A DNA stretch of 5,111 nucleotides, taken from NCBI RefSeq assembly GCF_030271215.1, contig NZ_JASNGB010000198.1, positions 1 to 5,111 on the forward strand. The letters are read 5' to 3'. Positions 1-5,111 of the stretch are shown piece after piece. A program made the position numbers and the translations under genes. Every line of letters starts with the position of its first letter. Within the stretch, counting starts at the first letter, position 1. Source of the stretch: Deinococcus rhizophilus. GTDB lineage: Bacteria > Deinococcota > Deinococci > Deinococcales > Deinococcaceae. Below the pieces are notes generated by a model that worked only from the letters and a program-made list of their open reading frames with translations, was not told the origin of the DNA and searched no databases.

Positions 1-215
1 ACGCCGGGGGGCAGCGCCTGCACCTGCGCCAGCGCCGCCGCGCCGCTCGCCTCCTGAATGACCGCGTACTCCAGCCCGCGCACCCGCAACTCGGCCTCCA
101 GTCGGGGCCAGGAGCGCCCGGCCAGGCCGCGCCCGGCGGTGGGGTTGAGGACGACGGCGTAGGAACGGGCGGGCGGGGCCACCGGGGAGACAAGGGAAGA
201 AGGTGCCTGGGTCAC
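1..215 (-). CDS. Diacylglycerol kinase-family lipid kinase, N-terminal fragment
   Basis: Partial gene cut by the left edge: 71 complete codons are visible. After a Pro/Ser/Ala-rich leader of about 18 residues, a hydrophobic beta strand leads into NPTAGRG (residues 24-30). This matches the N-P-x-(A/S)-G-x-G nucleotide-binding start of the DAGK catalytic domain (YegS/DgkB/LCB5 type). An amphipathic helix and a second strand (EYAVI, about 49-53) follow, as in that fold. The GGDGT motif would lie beyond the edge, so the assignment rests on one motif. Family members phosphorylate diacylglycerol or related lipids at the membrane with ATP. The start chosen is GTG at 215-213; an in-frame GTG at 245-243 is an alternative. 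No good Shine-Dalgarno sequence precedes 215, but a TATCCT hexamer lies 9 nt upstream. The gene follows wecB by 61 bp and may share its transcript. A link to lipid-phosphate recycling for glycan synthesis is inference only. Confidence 0.72.
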   Translation of the reverse strand, partial: MTQAPSSLVSPVAPPARSYAVVLNPTAGRGLAGRSWPRLEAELRVRGLEYAVIQEASGAAALAQVQALPPG

Positions 216-224
216 GTTAGGGGC

Positions 225-230
225 AGGATA
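225..230 (-). promoter_or_regulatory. Possible -10 hexamer before the lipid kinase gene
   Basis: On the minus strand TATCCT lies 9 nt before the GTG at 215. It matches TANNNT, but no recognisable -35 element lies upstream. If the earlier GTG at 245 is the true start, this hexamer would be inside the gene. Weak evidence. Confidence 0.25.
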
Positions 231-276
231 AGGCGCAGAGGCCACCCCCGGCGAGCGGGCGGCCGCCAGCAGTGCC

Positions 277-1422
277 CTACGCCCAGTCCTGGGGCCGCTG
301 GGCCAGCCCGAAGTGCCACGCCACCGCCTGCGCGATGCGCTGCGCCGCCTGCCCGTCCCCGTAGGGGTTGCGGGCCGAGCGCATCCGGAGCAGTTCGGCC
401 TCGTCGGAGAGCAGGCGGTCCAGCACCGCGCGGAGGTGGTCCGGATCGTTCCCGGCCAGGGTCAGCACGCCCGCCTCCAGCCCCTCGGGGCGCTCGGTGA
501 CGTTGCGCAGGACCGCCACCGGAACGCCGAGCGCCGCGCCCTCCTCCTGCAACCCCCCGGAGTCGGTCGCCAGCAGGGCCGAGGCGGCCATCAAGGGGGC
601 CATCTGCGCGTAGTCGAGGGGATCGGTGAGTTCGAAGTTGGGCAGCCCCGACAGCGCCGGGCGCACCGCCTCCTGCACCGCCGGGTTGAGGTGGACCGGG
701 TAGACGAAATGCGTGTCGGGGTGGGCACGGGCCACGTCCGCGAGGGCCTGCGCCATCTCCGGCATCATCGGCAGGTTCTCGCGGCGGTGCATGGTGACGG
801 TCACCAGCCGCTGCCCCCCGTCCAACTTCGCCTGCCACTCGGGCCGCAGGGACATCCGCCCGGCCACCTCGCGCACGGCGTCCACGGCGGTCTGCCCGGT
901 CACGAAGAGACCCAGTTCGCCCTTGCCCTCGCGGCGCAGGTTCGCCGCGCTTCCGGGGGTGGGCGCGAAATCGAGGTCGCTCAGCACCCCGGTCAGGCGG
1001 CGGTTGGCCTCCTCCGGAAAGGGTTCGCGCATGCTGCCGCTGCGCAGCCCCGCCTCCACGTGTCCCACCGGAATCCCCTCATAAAAGGCGCTGAGGGCCA
1101 CGCAAAAGGACGTGGTGGTGTCCCCGTGGACCAGCACCATGTCCGCCCCCATCTCGCGCAGCATCTTCCCCGCCTGCGGCACGATGCGCCCGGTCAGGTC
1201 GGCCAGCGTCTGCCGGTCGGTCATGACCTGCAGGTCCTCGTCGGGGGTCAGGCCGAAGACGGCGAGCGCCTCGTCGAGCATCTGCCGCTGCTGCCCGGTC
1301 GAGAGGATCAGGGGCGTCAGGCCGGGGTGCGCCCCAATGGCCGAATGCACCGGGGCCATCTTGGTGGCTTCCGGGCGGGTGCCGAAGGCGAGGACGATGC
1401 GTTTGGCGGCGGGGTGGGTCAT
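277..1422 (-). CDS. wecB: UDP-N-acetylglucosamine 2-epimerase (non-hydrolysing)
   Basis: A 381-residue cytoplasmic enzyme, the usual length for the family, that interconverts UDP-GlcNAc and UDP-ManNAc through a 2-acetamidoglucal intermediate. Recognisable blocks in order are [12 protein letters not shown] (14-25), [11 protein letters not shown] (41-51), VHGDTTTSF (98-106), [10 protein letters not shown] (120-129), PFPEEANRR (134-142), TMHRREN (210-216) and [17 protein letters not shown] (285-301). By alignment to E. coli WecB from memory, its catalytic Asp95, Glu117, Glu131 and His213 correspond to Asp101, Glu123, Glu137 and His212 here, so all key residues are present. The ATG start is supported by a GGAG ribosome-binding site 5 nt upstream. 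It follows the WecA-like gene by 56 bp, and the two products act on the same UDP-GlcNAc pool. UDP-ManNAc would feed an envelope polysaccharide or linkage unit; the final glycan cannot be read from this window. The stop is TAG. Confidence 0.96.
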   Translation of the reverse strand: MTHPAAKRIVLAFGTRPEATKMAPVHSAIGAHPGLTPLILSTGQQRQMLDEALAVFGLTPDEDLQVMTDRQTLADLTGRIVPQAGKMLREMGADMVLVHGDTTTSFCVALSAFYEGIPVGHVEAGLRSGSMREPFPEEANRRLTGVLSDLDFAPTPGSAANLRREGKGELGLFVTGQTAVDAVREVAGRMSLRPEWQAKLDGGQRLVTVTMHRRENLPMMPEMAQALADVARAHPDTHFVYPVHLNPAVQEAVRPALSGLPNFELTDPLDYAQMAPLMAASALLATDSGGLQEEGAALGVPVAVLRNVTERPEGLEAGVLTLAGNDPDHLRAVLDRLLSDEAELLRMRSARNPYGDGQAAQRIAQAVAWHFGLAQRPQDWA

Positions 1423-1427
1423 GGAGG

Positions 1428-1431
1428 CTCC
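1428..1431 (-). promoter_or_regulatory. Shine-Dalgarno site of wecB
   Basis: GGAG on the minus strand ends 5 nt before the ATG at 1422 and fixes that start. It is the only clear Shine-Dalgarno site I see in the window. It fits wecB being translated from a longer mRNA, internal to an operon with the upstream WecA-like gene. Confidence 0.65.
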
Positions 1432-1445
1432 AGGGGTCAGGACAG

Positions 1446-1466
1446 CGCCCCGTCGGGGGCGGGGCG
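1446..1466 (-). terminator. GC hairpin between wecA-like gene and wecB (terminator-like, no T-tract)
   Basis: A perfect 7-bp inverted repeat, CGCCCCG / CGGGGCG (arms 1460-1466 and 1446-1452), encloses a 7-nt loop. On the minus strand it begins 12 nt after the stop of the WecA-like gene and ends 23 nt before wecB. No T-run follows, so it is not a classical intrinsic terminator. It could attenuate readthrough, stabilise an mRNA end, or be chance in GC-rich DNA. Confidence 0.35.
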
Positions 1467-1478
1467 AAGGGTGGAGGT

Positions 1479-2648
1479 TCAGCGGTGATCGCCCGACGGG
1501 GCGGGCGGGACCGGGCGCACCGTTTCACGCCCCTGTTCGAGACCGTGCGCCCGCACCCGGCGGTGGGCGACGAACCACAGGCACACGGCGCAGGCGGCCA
1601 CCGTGCCCGCGATGGCGGCGGGGGACACGCCCTGCGCCAGCATCCCGATCACGCCGCACCACAGCGCAACGATCCACAGGATCACGGCGGTCTGCCGGGC
1701 GTTGGAGGTCCGCGCCAGCACCCGGTGGTGGATATGGGTCTTGTCGGGGTGCCCCAGCGGATTGCGGATGCCCCGCGCAAAGCGCCCGATGACCACCTGC
1801 GTGGTGTCGAGGATGGGCAGCGCCATCACCAGCAGCGGCACCAGCAGGCTGGCCCCCGCGCTGAACTTCAGGGTCCCCAGCAGGCTCACGGCGGCGAGCG
1901 TGTACCCGAACAGGTACGCGCCCGCGTCCCCCATGATGATCCGGCTGGGGTTGAAGTTGTGCCGCAGGTAGCCCAACGCGGCCCCCGCCAGTCCCGCGAG
2001 CAGCACGACCGCCGCCGCCCGGTCGGAGAACTGCGCCGCCGTGACCAGCAGCACCATGCTCGTGACAAAGCCCACGCCGCCCACCACGCCGTCGACCCCG
2101 TCCATCAGGTTGACAGCGTTCGTCAGGCCGACCACCCACAGGATGGTCAGGCCCACGCTGAGCGGCCCGTTCAGGGCGTCCGGCAGCACGGGCAGGAAGG
2201 GAATCGCATTGAAGTCGAGGGTCAACCCATTGACGACCAGCAGCACCGCCGCGAGCGTCTGCACGATCAACCGGAACAGGGGCGAGAGGCCGAACTGGTC
2301 GTCGATAAAGCCGGTCAGCACCAGCACCGAGGCGCCCAGCAGGATCGCCAGCACCTGAATGTTGACCTGCTCGATCACGATGGGCCGCAGCGCCCACGCC
2401 ACGACCACGCTGATCAGAAAGCCCGCGAAGATGGCGAGCCCGCCCGCGTTGGGCAGCGGCTCTTTGTTCAGCCGCCGCTCGTTGGGTTGGTCCGCCCAGC
2501 CCACCTTGATGGCGAACTCGCGTACGCGCGGAATGAACCGCCAGGTGAACAGCCACGCGGTCAGAAAGGTGAGCAGCACGCTCAGAAAGCCGCGCCCGGT
2601 CACGTTGGCGATGCCCAGGCTGGCGGCGAGGTCCCTCAAGAAATCCAT
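1479..2648 (-). CDS. wecA: WecA/TagO-type polyprenyl-phosphate N-acetylhexosamine-1-phosphate transferase
   Basis: A 389-residue polytopic membrane protein of the PNPT (MraY/WecA) superfamily. It transfers a sugar-1-phosphate, most likely GlcNAc-1-P from UDP-GlcNAc, to undecaprenyl phosphate on the inner membrane face, the first step of lipid-linked glycan assembly. About 11 hydrophobic segments run from residue 20 to 362, followed by a charged Arg/Pro-rich cytoplasmic tail (363-389). Signature motifs are PNAGGLAIF (66-74), the Asp pair in GFIDDQFG (Asp116-Asp117), [11 protein letters not shown] (177-187), [18 protein letters not shown] (231-248) and DKTHIHHR (302-309). The last fits WecA/TagO better than MraY, whose loop is typically HHHFE-like. 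The immediately downstream wecB supports the WecA role. One variation: the segment before PNAGG reads RRLNKEPLP, with Asn where many WecA/TagO proteins have His. The ATG start lacks a Shine-Dalgarno site but has TACAAT 11 nt upstream. The symbol tagO is equally possible; the exact sugar is not proven. Confidence 0.9.
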   Translation of the reverse strand: MDFLRDLAASLGIANVTGRGFLSVLLTFLTAWLFTWRFIPRVREFAIKVGWADQPNERRLNKEPLPNAGGLAIFAGFLISVVVAWALRPIVIEQVNIQVLAILLGASVLVLTGFIDDQFGLSPLFRLIVQTLAAVLLVVNGLTLDFNAIPFLPVLPDALNGPLSVGLTILWVVGLTNAVNLMDGVDGVVGGVGFVTSMVLLVTAAQFSDRAAAVVLLAGLAGAALGYLRHNFNPSRIIMGDAGAYLFGYTLAAVSLLGTLKFSAGASLLVPLLVMALPILDTTQVVIGRFARGIRNPLGHPDKTHIHHRVLARTSNARQTAVILWIVALWCGVIGMLAQGVSPAAIAGTVAACAVCLWFVAHRRVRAHGLEQGRETVRPVPPAPSGDHR

Positions 2649-2659
2649 AAGCTGACGGG

Positions 2660-2665
2660 ATTGTA
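2660..2665 (-). promoter_or_regulatory. Probable -10 hexamer of the wecA-like gene
   Basis: TACAAT on the minus strand differs from TATAAT at one position and ends 11 nt before the ATG at 2648. Transcription starting 7-8 nt downstream would give a leader of only a few bases, consistent with the absence of a Shine-Dalgarno site. No -35 match is found at 16-18 bp spacing; a TTGTCG lies too far away, at 24 bp. It suggests the wecA-wecB pair has its own promoter separate from upp. Confidence 0.5.
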
Positions 2666-2679
2666 AGGGTCAGGCATGA

Positions 2680-2731
2680 GGAAGGCGACCGACAAAAGGT
2701 GCAGCCTGCCCTCCCTCTCCCCGCGCCTTCC
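2680..2731 (-). repeat. 8-bp inverted repeat flanking the upp 3' end
   Basis: GGAAGGCG and CGCCTTCC (arms 2724-2731 and 2680-2687) form a perfect inverted repeat separated by 36 nt. The first arm begins directly after the upp stop codon on the minus strand. The long loop and the lack of a following T-run argue against a standard terminator. The rest of the 83-bp upp/wecA-like gap holds only the TACAAT box and a short TTTT run inside the loop. Confidence 0.3.
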
Positions 2732-3355
<624 letters not shown>

Positions 3356-3361
3356 GGCCCC

Positions 3362-3367
3362 ACGATA
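3362..3367 (-). promoter_or_regulatory. Candidate leaderless -10 hexamer of upp
   Basis: TATCGT on the minus strand is followed by six bases (GGGGCC) and then the upp ATG. Initiation at the seventh base would make the A of the ATG the 5' end of the mRNA. No -35 match is seen. The hexamer directly abuts the hairpin at 3368-3383. Confidence 0.5.
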
Positions 3368-3383
3368 CCCGCCTAGCGGCGGG
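3368..3383 (-). terminator. GC hairpin after the kinase gene, abutting the upp -10
   Basis: A perfect 6-bp stem, CCCGCC / GGCGGG, with a four-base loop (GCTA) begins 11 nt after the stop of the APH-fold kinase gene on the minus strand. It ends directly at the TATCGT box of upp. No T-tract follows it. It may end the kinase transcript, or, because it occupies the promoter spacer, be a protein-binding site. Either role is inferred from position alone. Confidence 0.35.
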
Positions 3384-3394
3384 CGGCCCCGGCC

Positions 3395-4252
3395 CTACCC
3401 CGGCAGCCGCGCCAGCACGTGCCGCGCGAGCCGCTCCTTGACGGGCCGCTGGCGGTCGAACTCGTAGGGCTCGTTCATCAGGAACCAGTACAGGTCGTGC
3501 AGGTAGGTGTGCGCGAGGTACGCCCGCAGCCGGGTCAGGGTGGTGGGGGCGTGGTCGGGCAGGAAGCCCAGCGCCGCGTTCAGGCTCTCGCCGGGCGGCA
3601 GCAGGTCCAGGGTGCCGGTCTTGAACAGGGCGAGGTCGCGCAGCGGATCGTCCCAGCCCGCCTTCGTCCAGTCGATCACCAATACTTCGCGCTCCGGGGC
3701 TTCTCTCCCGTCCGGCGGCGTGATCAGGCCCGGCTCAATCAGGATGTTGTCGTGCCACAGGTCGAGGTGGCAGAACGCGGCGGGCTGAGCGAGCAACCCA
3801 CGCTCCAGCGGTTCCTCGACCGCGTCGAAGAGGTCGTCGAGGGGGTAGGCGGCCAGTGCCGAGCGGAAGCGCCGCAGCCGCTCGCGCACCCGGCGCAGGT
3901 CCACCGTGCCCCGGTGTTCGTGGTGCAGCGCCCCCAGAATCTCGCGCAATCTGGGCAGCGCGGCGGGCACGTCGGCGGCGGTCAGGGGCCGACCCGGAAA
4001 GCGGCGCAGGATCAGGGCCTCGACGCCGTCGGCCTCCACCGCGTCCACCACCCAGGCCCCCAGGTCAGCGCGGCGCATGTTTCCCGCCTCCAGGCGGTGC
4101 TCGCCGCGCTGGGTGCGGTACACCTTCACGACCACGTCGCCGCCCGCCGCCGCGTACACCCGGCTCTGCATGCCCGCGTCCATCGGGGTCAGGGGACCGA
4201 AGCGGGCTTCCAGCACGGGAAAACGGTGGGTTGGCAGGCCGCCCGGGGTCAC
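3395..4252 (-). CDS. APH-fold small-molecule kinase (phosphotransferase family), substrate unknown
   Basis: A 285-residue protein with the layout of the aminoglycoside/choline/fructosamine kinase fold. A short N-lobe carries the ATP-lysine in VVKVY (Lys43). A hinge near [11 protein letters not shown] (80-90) leads to a helical C-lobe with the catalytic loop [11 protein letters not shown] (Asp164, Asn169) and the metal-binding [19 protein letters not shown] (Asp194). All catalytic residues are present, so it is probably active. The spacing between Asp164 and Asp194 (30 residues) is longer than I expect for the family, owing to a Pro/Glu-rich insert at about 178-189. The typical HGD is HLD here. 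The start is GTG at 4252, preceded 6 nt upstream by TATGAT; an out-of-frame ATG-ATG pair overlaps that hexamer and stops after four codons. Nothing points to antibiotic resistance: base composition matches the neighbours and no mobile element is near. The substrate may be a sugar, amine or amino-alcohol. Confidence 0.8.
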   Translation of the reverse strand: MTPGGLPTHRFPVLEARFGPLTPMDAGMQSRVYAAAGGDVVVKVYRTQRGEHRLEAGNMRRADLGAWVVDAVEADGVEALILRRFPGRPLTAADVPAALPRLREILGALHHEHRGTVDLRRVRERLRRFRSALAAYPLDDLFDAVEEPLERGLLAQPAAFCHLDLWHDNILIEPGLITPPDGREAPEREVLVIDWTKAGWDDPLRDLALFKTGTLDLLPPGESLNAALGFLPDHAPTTLTRLRAYLAHTYLHDLYWFLMNEPYEFDRQRPVKERLARHVLARLPG

Positions 4253-4258
4253 GCGGGC

Positions 4259-4264
4259 ATCATA
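4259..4264 (-). promoter_or_regulatory. Candidate leaderless -10 hexamer of the kinase gene
   Basis: TATGAT (5 of 6 to TATAAT) on the minus strand is followed by six bases (GCCCGC) and then the GTG start at 4252. The spacing is identical to that at upp. No -35 element and no Shine-Dalgarno site are visible. This supports the GTG start and a promoter separate from the upstream signalling gene. Confidence 0.55.
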
Positions 4265-4273
4265 GCGGGGCCG

Positions 4274-4287
4274 CGCCCGGCCGGGCG
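4274..4287 (-). terminator. 14-bp perfect palindrome after the GAF/HD-GYP gene
   Basis: CGCCCGGCCGGGCG reads the same on both strands and can fold into a 5-bp stem with a four-base loop. It lies 17 nt after the stop codon at 4305 and 9 bp upstream of the TATGAT box of the kinase gene. It has no T-tract. It may act as a transcript end or as a dimeric regulator site; chance is also possible at this GC content. Confidence 0.35.
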
Positions 4288-4291
4288 GGAC

Positions 4292-4311
4292 CGTTCAGGC
4301 GCGTTCAGGCG
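4292..4311 (-). repeat. Tandem 10-bp duplication across a stop codon
   Basis: Two abutting perfect copies of CGCCTGAACG (minus strand; 4302-4311 and 4292-4301). The first copy contains the TGA stop of the GAF/HD-GYP gene. The second copy carries the same TGA one base out of frame, because the unit is 10 bp. It looks like a small slippage or duplication event at the gene end. Confidence 0.7.
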
Positions 4312-5111
4312 TCCGTCCCCGCCGGGGCGGGGGGCAATCCGGCCAGCAGCTCGACCAGCTGGGGGTCGAGGGCCGTGCCCGACTGCCCCTGCACGGCCGC
4401 GAGGTTGCCCTCCGCGTGGGCCGAGGCGTTCGCCACCGCCAGAATCCGGGCGTAAAGGGGGATGGCCTCGCCCGCCAGACCGTCGGGATCGCCCTGCCCG
4501 TCCCAGCGCTCGTGGTGGTGCCGGATGGCCCGCTGCGCCTCGGCGAGGTGGGAGACGCTGTGCAGGAAGTTTGCCCCCAGCTGCGCGTGCCCCGGCCCGC
4601 CGTGAATCTTGCCGAGGTCGTGCAGCAGCGCCGCGTACCACAGCTCCTCGCGCTCACGCGGCGAGAGGCCCGCCGCCTCTCCCAGCCGCACGGCGGTCTC
4701 CGCGACAGCCTGTCCGTGCCCCAGCGCGTCGAATTCCAGGCTCTCCACGGCTTCCACGACGGCGGAGGCGATCTGCCGGGCGGTCTGGCGCCACTCGCGG
4801 CTGCTTTCCAGCACGGCGACGAGAGGCGCGACCGCCGCCGCCCAGGCAGTCACCGCCGACTGCGCGGCCGGGCTGAGGACCGTGCCCGCCGGGCAGTCCA
4901 GCACCAGTGCTCCCAGCGTGCGCCCGTGGTCGGTGAGCGGCACCACGAAGGTCAGCGGGGCCTGCCGCGCTCCCGCCGCCTCCAGCCGGGCCAGGGTCTC
5001 GGGAGGGCTGCCAGCGTAGAGGTCGCGGTCTTGCAGCAGTTGTGGGCGGCCGCCCGCCGTGACCCACGGCCCCTCCAGCGCCGCCCCCACCAGCGAGCGC
5101 GGATACCCGTG
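4305..5111 (-). CDS. GAF domain plus degenerate HD-GYP-like signalling protein, C-terminal part
   Basis: The reading frame stays open to the right edge, so the start lies outside; 268 residues are visible, counted from 5111. An in-frame GTG at 5090-5088 is probably internal, because the sequence before it (GYPRSLV) looks like part of the domain. Residues about 1-80 resemble the end of a GAF-type sensor domain, with [19 protein letters not shown] at 56-73. A long helix (about 81-125) connects to an HD domain: GHGQAV (131-136), LLHDLGKI (162-169) with His164-Asp165, then [31 protein letters not shown] (198-228). The spacing and the HHE-WDG-G-P-GL-G-IPL-ARI pattern are those of HD-GYP cyclic-di-GMP phosphodiesterases. 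However, the GYP tripeptide is GDP (207-209) and the final VAD is VAN, and the protein ends only about 40 residues later. Metal-binding His and Asp residues are partly kept, so activity is uncertain. It is likely a cytoplasmic sensor; the ligand is unknown. Confidence 0.78.
   Translation of the reverse strand, partial: HGYPRSLVGAALEGPWVTAGGRPQLLQDRDLYAGSPPETLARLEAAGARQAPLTFVVPLTDHGRTLGALVLDCPAGTVLSPAAQSAVTAWAAAVAPLVAVLESSREWRQTARQIASAVVEAVESLEFDALGHGQAVAETAVRLGEAAGLSPREREELWYAALLHDLGKIHGGPGHAQLGANFLHSVSHLAEAQRAIRHHHERWDGQGDPDGLAGEAIPLYARILAVANASAHAEGNLAAVQGQSGTALDPQLVELLAGLPPAPAGTDA

Noticed and set aside
313..2666. Long plus-strand open frames (313-1488 and 1485-2666) opposite wecB and the wecA-like gene
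   Set aside because: They mirror the genes on the other strand almost end to end, are low-complexity His/Arg/Gln/Gly-rich and show no family motifs, so they are shadows of the real genes.
2680..2731. Classical Rho-independent terminator after upp
   Set aside because: The 8-bp arms are perfect, but the loop is 36 nt long and no T-run follows the second arm.
3395..4252. Antibiotic-resistance gene (aminoglycoside phosphotransferase)
   Set aside because: Only the general fold is shared; composition matches the neighbours, there is no mobile element, and the gene sits in a core-gene setting next to upp.
4250..4263. ATG-ATG start overlapping the TATGAT box as a tiny upstream peptide or alternative kinase start
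   Set aside because: It is out of frame with the kinase and stops after four codons. It is better explained by the -10 hexamer itself.
3419..4876. A 485-codon open frame on the plus strand opposite the kinase and signalling genes
   Set aside because: Its translation is rich in Arg, Pro, Gly and His with no domain pattern, and it lies antisense to two well-supported genes. Long antisense frames are expected at this GC content.
4305..5090. GTG at 5090 as the start of the GAF/HD-GYP gene
   Set aside because: The frame remains open to the window edge and the upstream residues (GYPRSLV) fit the domain, so the gene most likely begins outside the window.

Overview
The window is a high-GC, densely packed stretch of a bacterial chromosome. 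All six genes I can support lie on the minus strand, so gene order in transcription runs from the right edge to the left edge. The protein sequences, the strong G/C third-position bias and the -10-like hexamers placed directly before start codons together suggest Deinococcus or a close relative. That assignment is an inference, because no rRNA or marker gene is present.

Reading in the direction of transcription: (1) 5111-4305, the 3' part of a GAF plus HD-GYP-like signalling protein whose start lies outside the window; (2) 4252-3395, a small-molecule kinase of the aminoglycoside/choline kinase (APH) fold; (3) 3355-2732, uracil phosphoribosyltransferase (upp); (4) 2648-1479, a polytopic WecA/TagO-type polyprenyl-phosphate sugar-1-phosphate transferase; (5) 1422-277, a non-hydrolysing UDP-GlcNAc 2-epimerase (wecB); (6) 215-1, the N-terminus of a diacylglycerol-kinase-family lipid kinase that runs off the left edge.

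Genes 4 and 5 form a functional pair. WecA-type enzymes start a lipid-linked glycan from UDP-GlcNAc, and WecB converts UDP-GlcNAc to UDP-ManNAc, so this is probably the housekeeping start of a cell-envelope polysaccharide or linkage unit. The lipid kinase downstream could serve lipid phosphate recycling, but this is only positional inference. upp supplies UMP from salvaged uracil and may feed the same UDP-sugar pool indirectly. The kinase and the signalling protein upstream have no obvious link to the glycan genes.

Gaps between genes are short (39 to 83 bp). Two start codons (4252 and 3355) each lie exactly 6 nt after a TATNNT hexamer, the layout of leaderless promoters. Most stop codons are followed within about 20 nt by a GC-rich inverted repeat without a T-tract. 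I see no tRNA, rRNA, CRISPR array, insertion sequence, prophage gene or defence gene. The region reads as ordinary core genome with a few details worth checking, and I found no convincing undescribed system.
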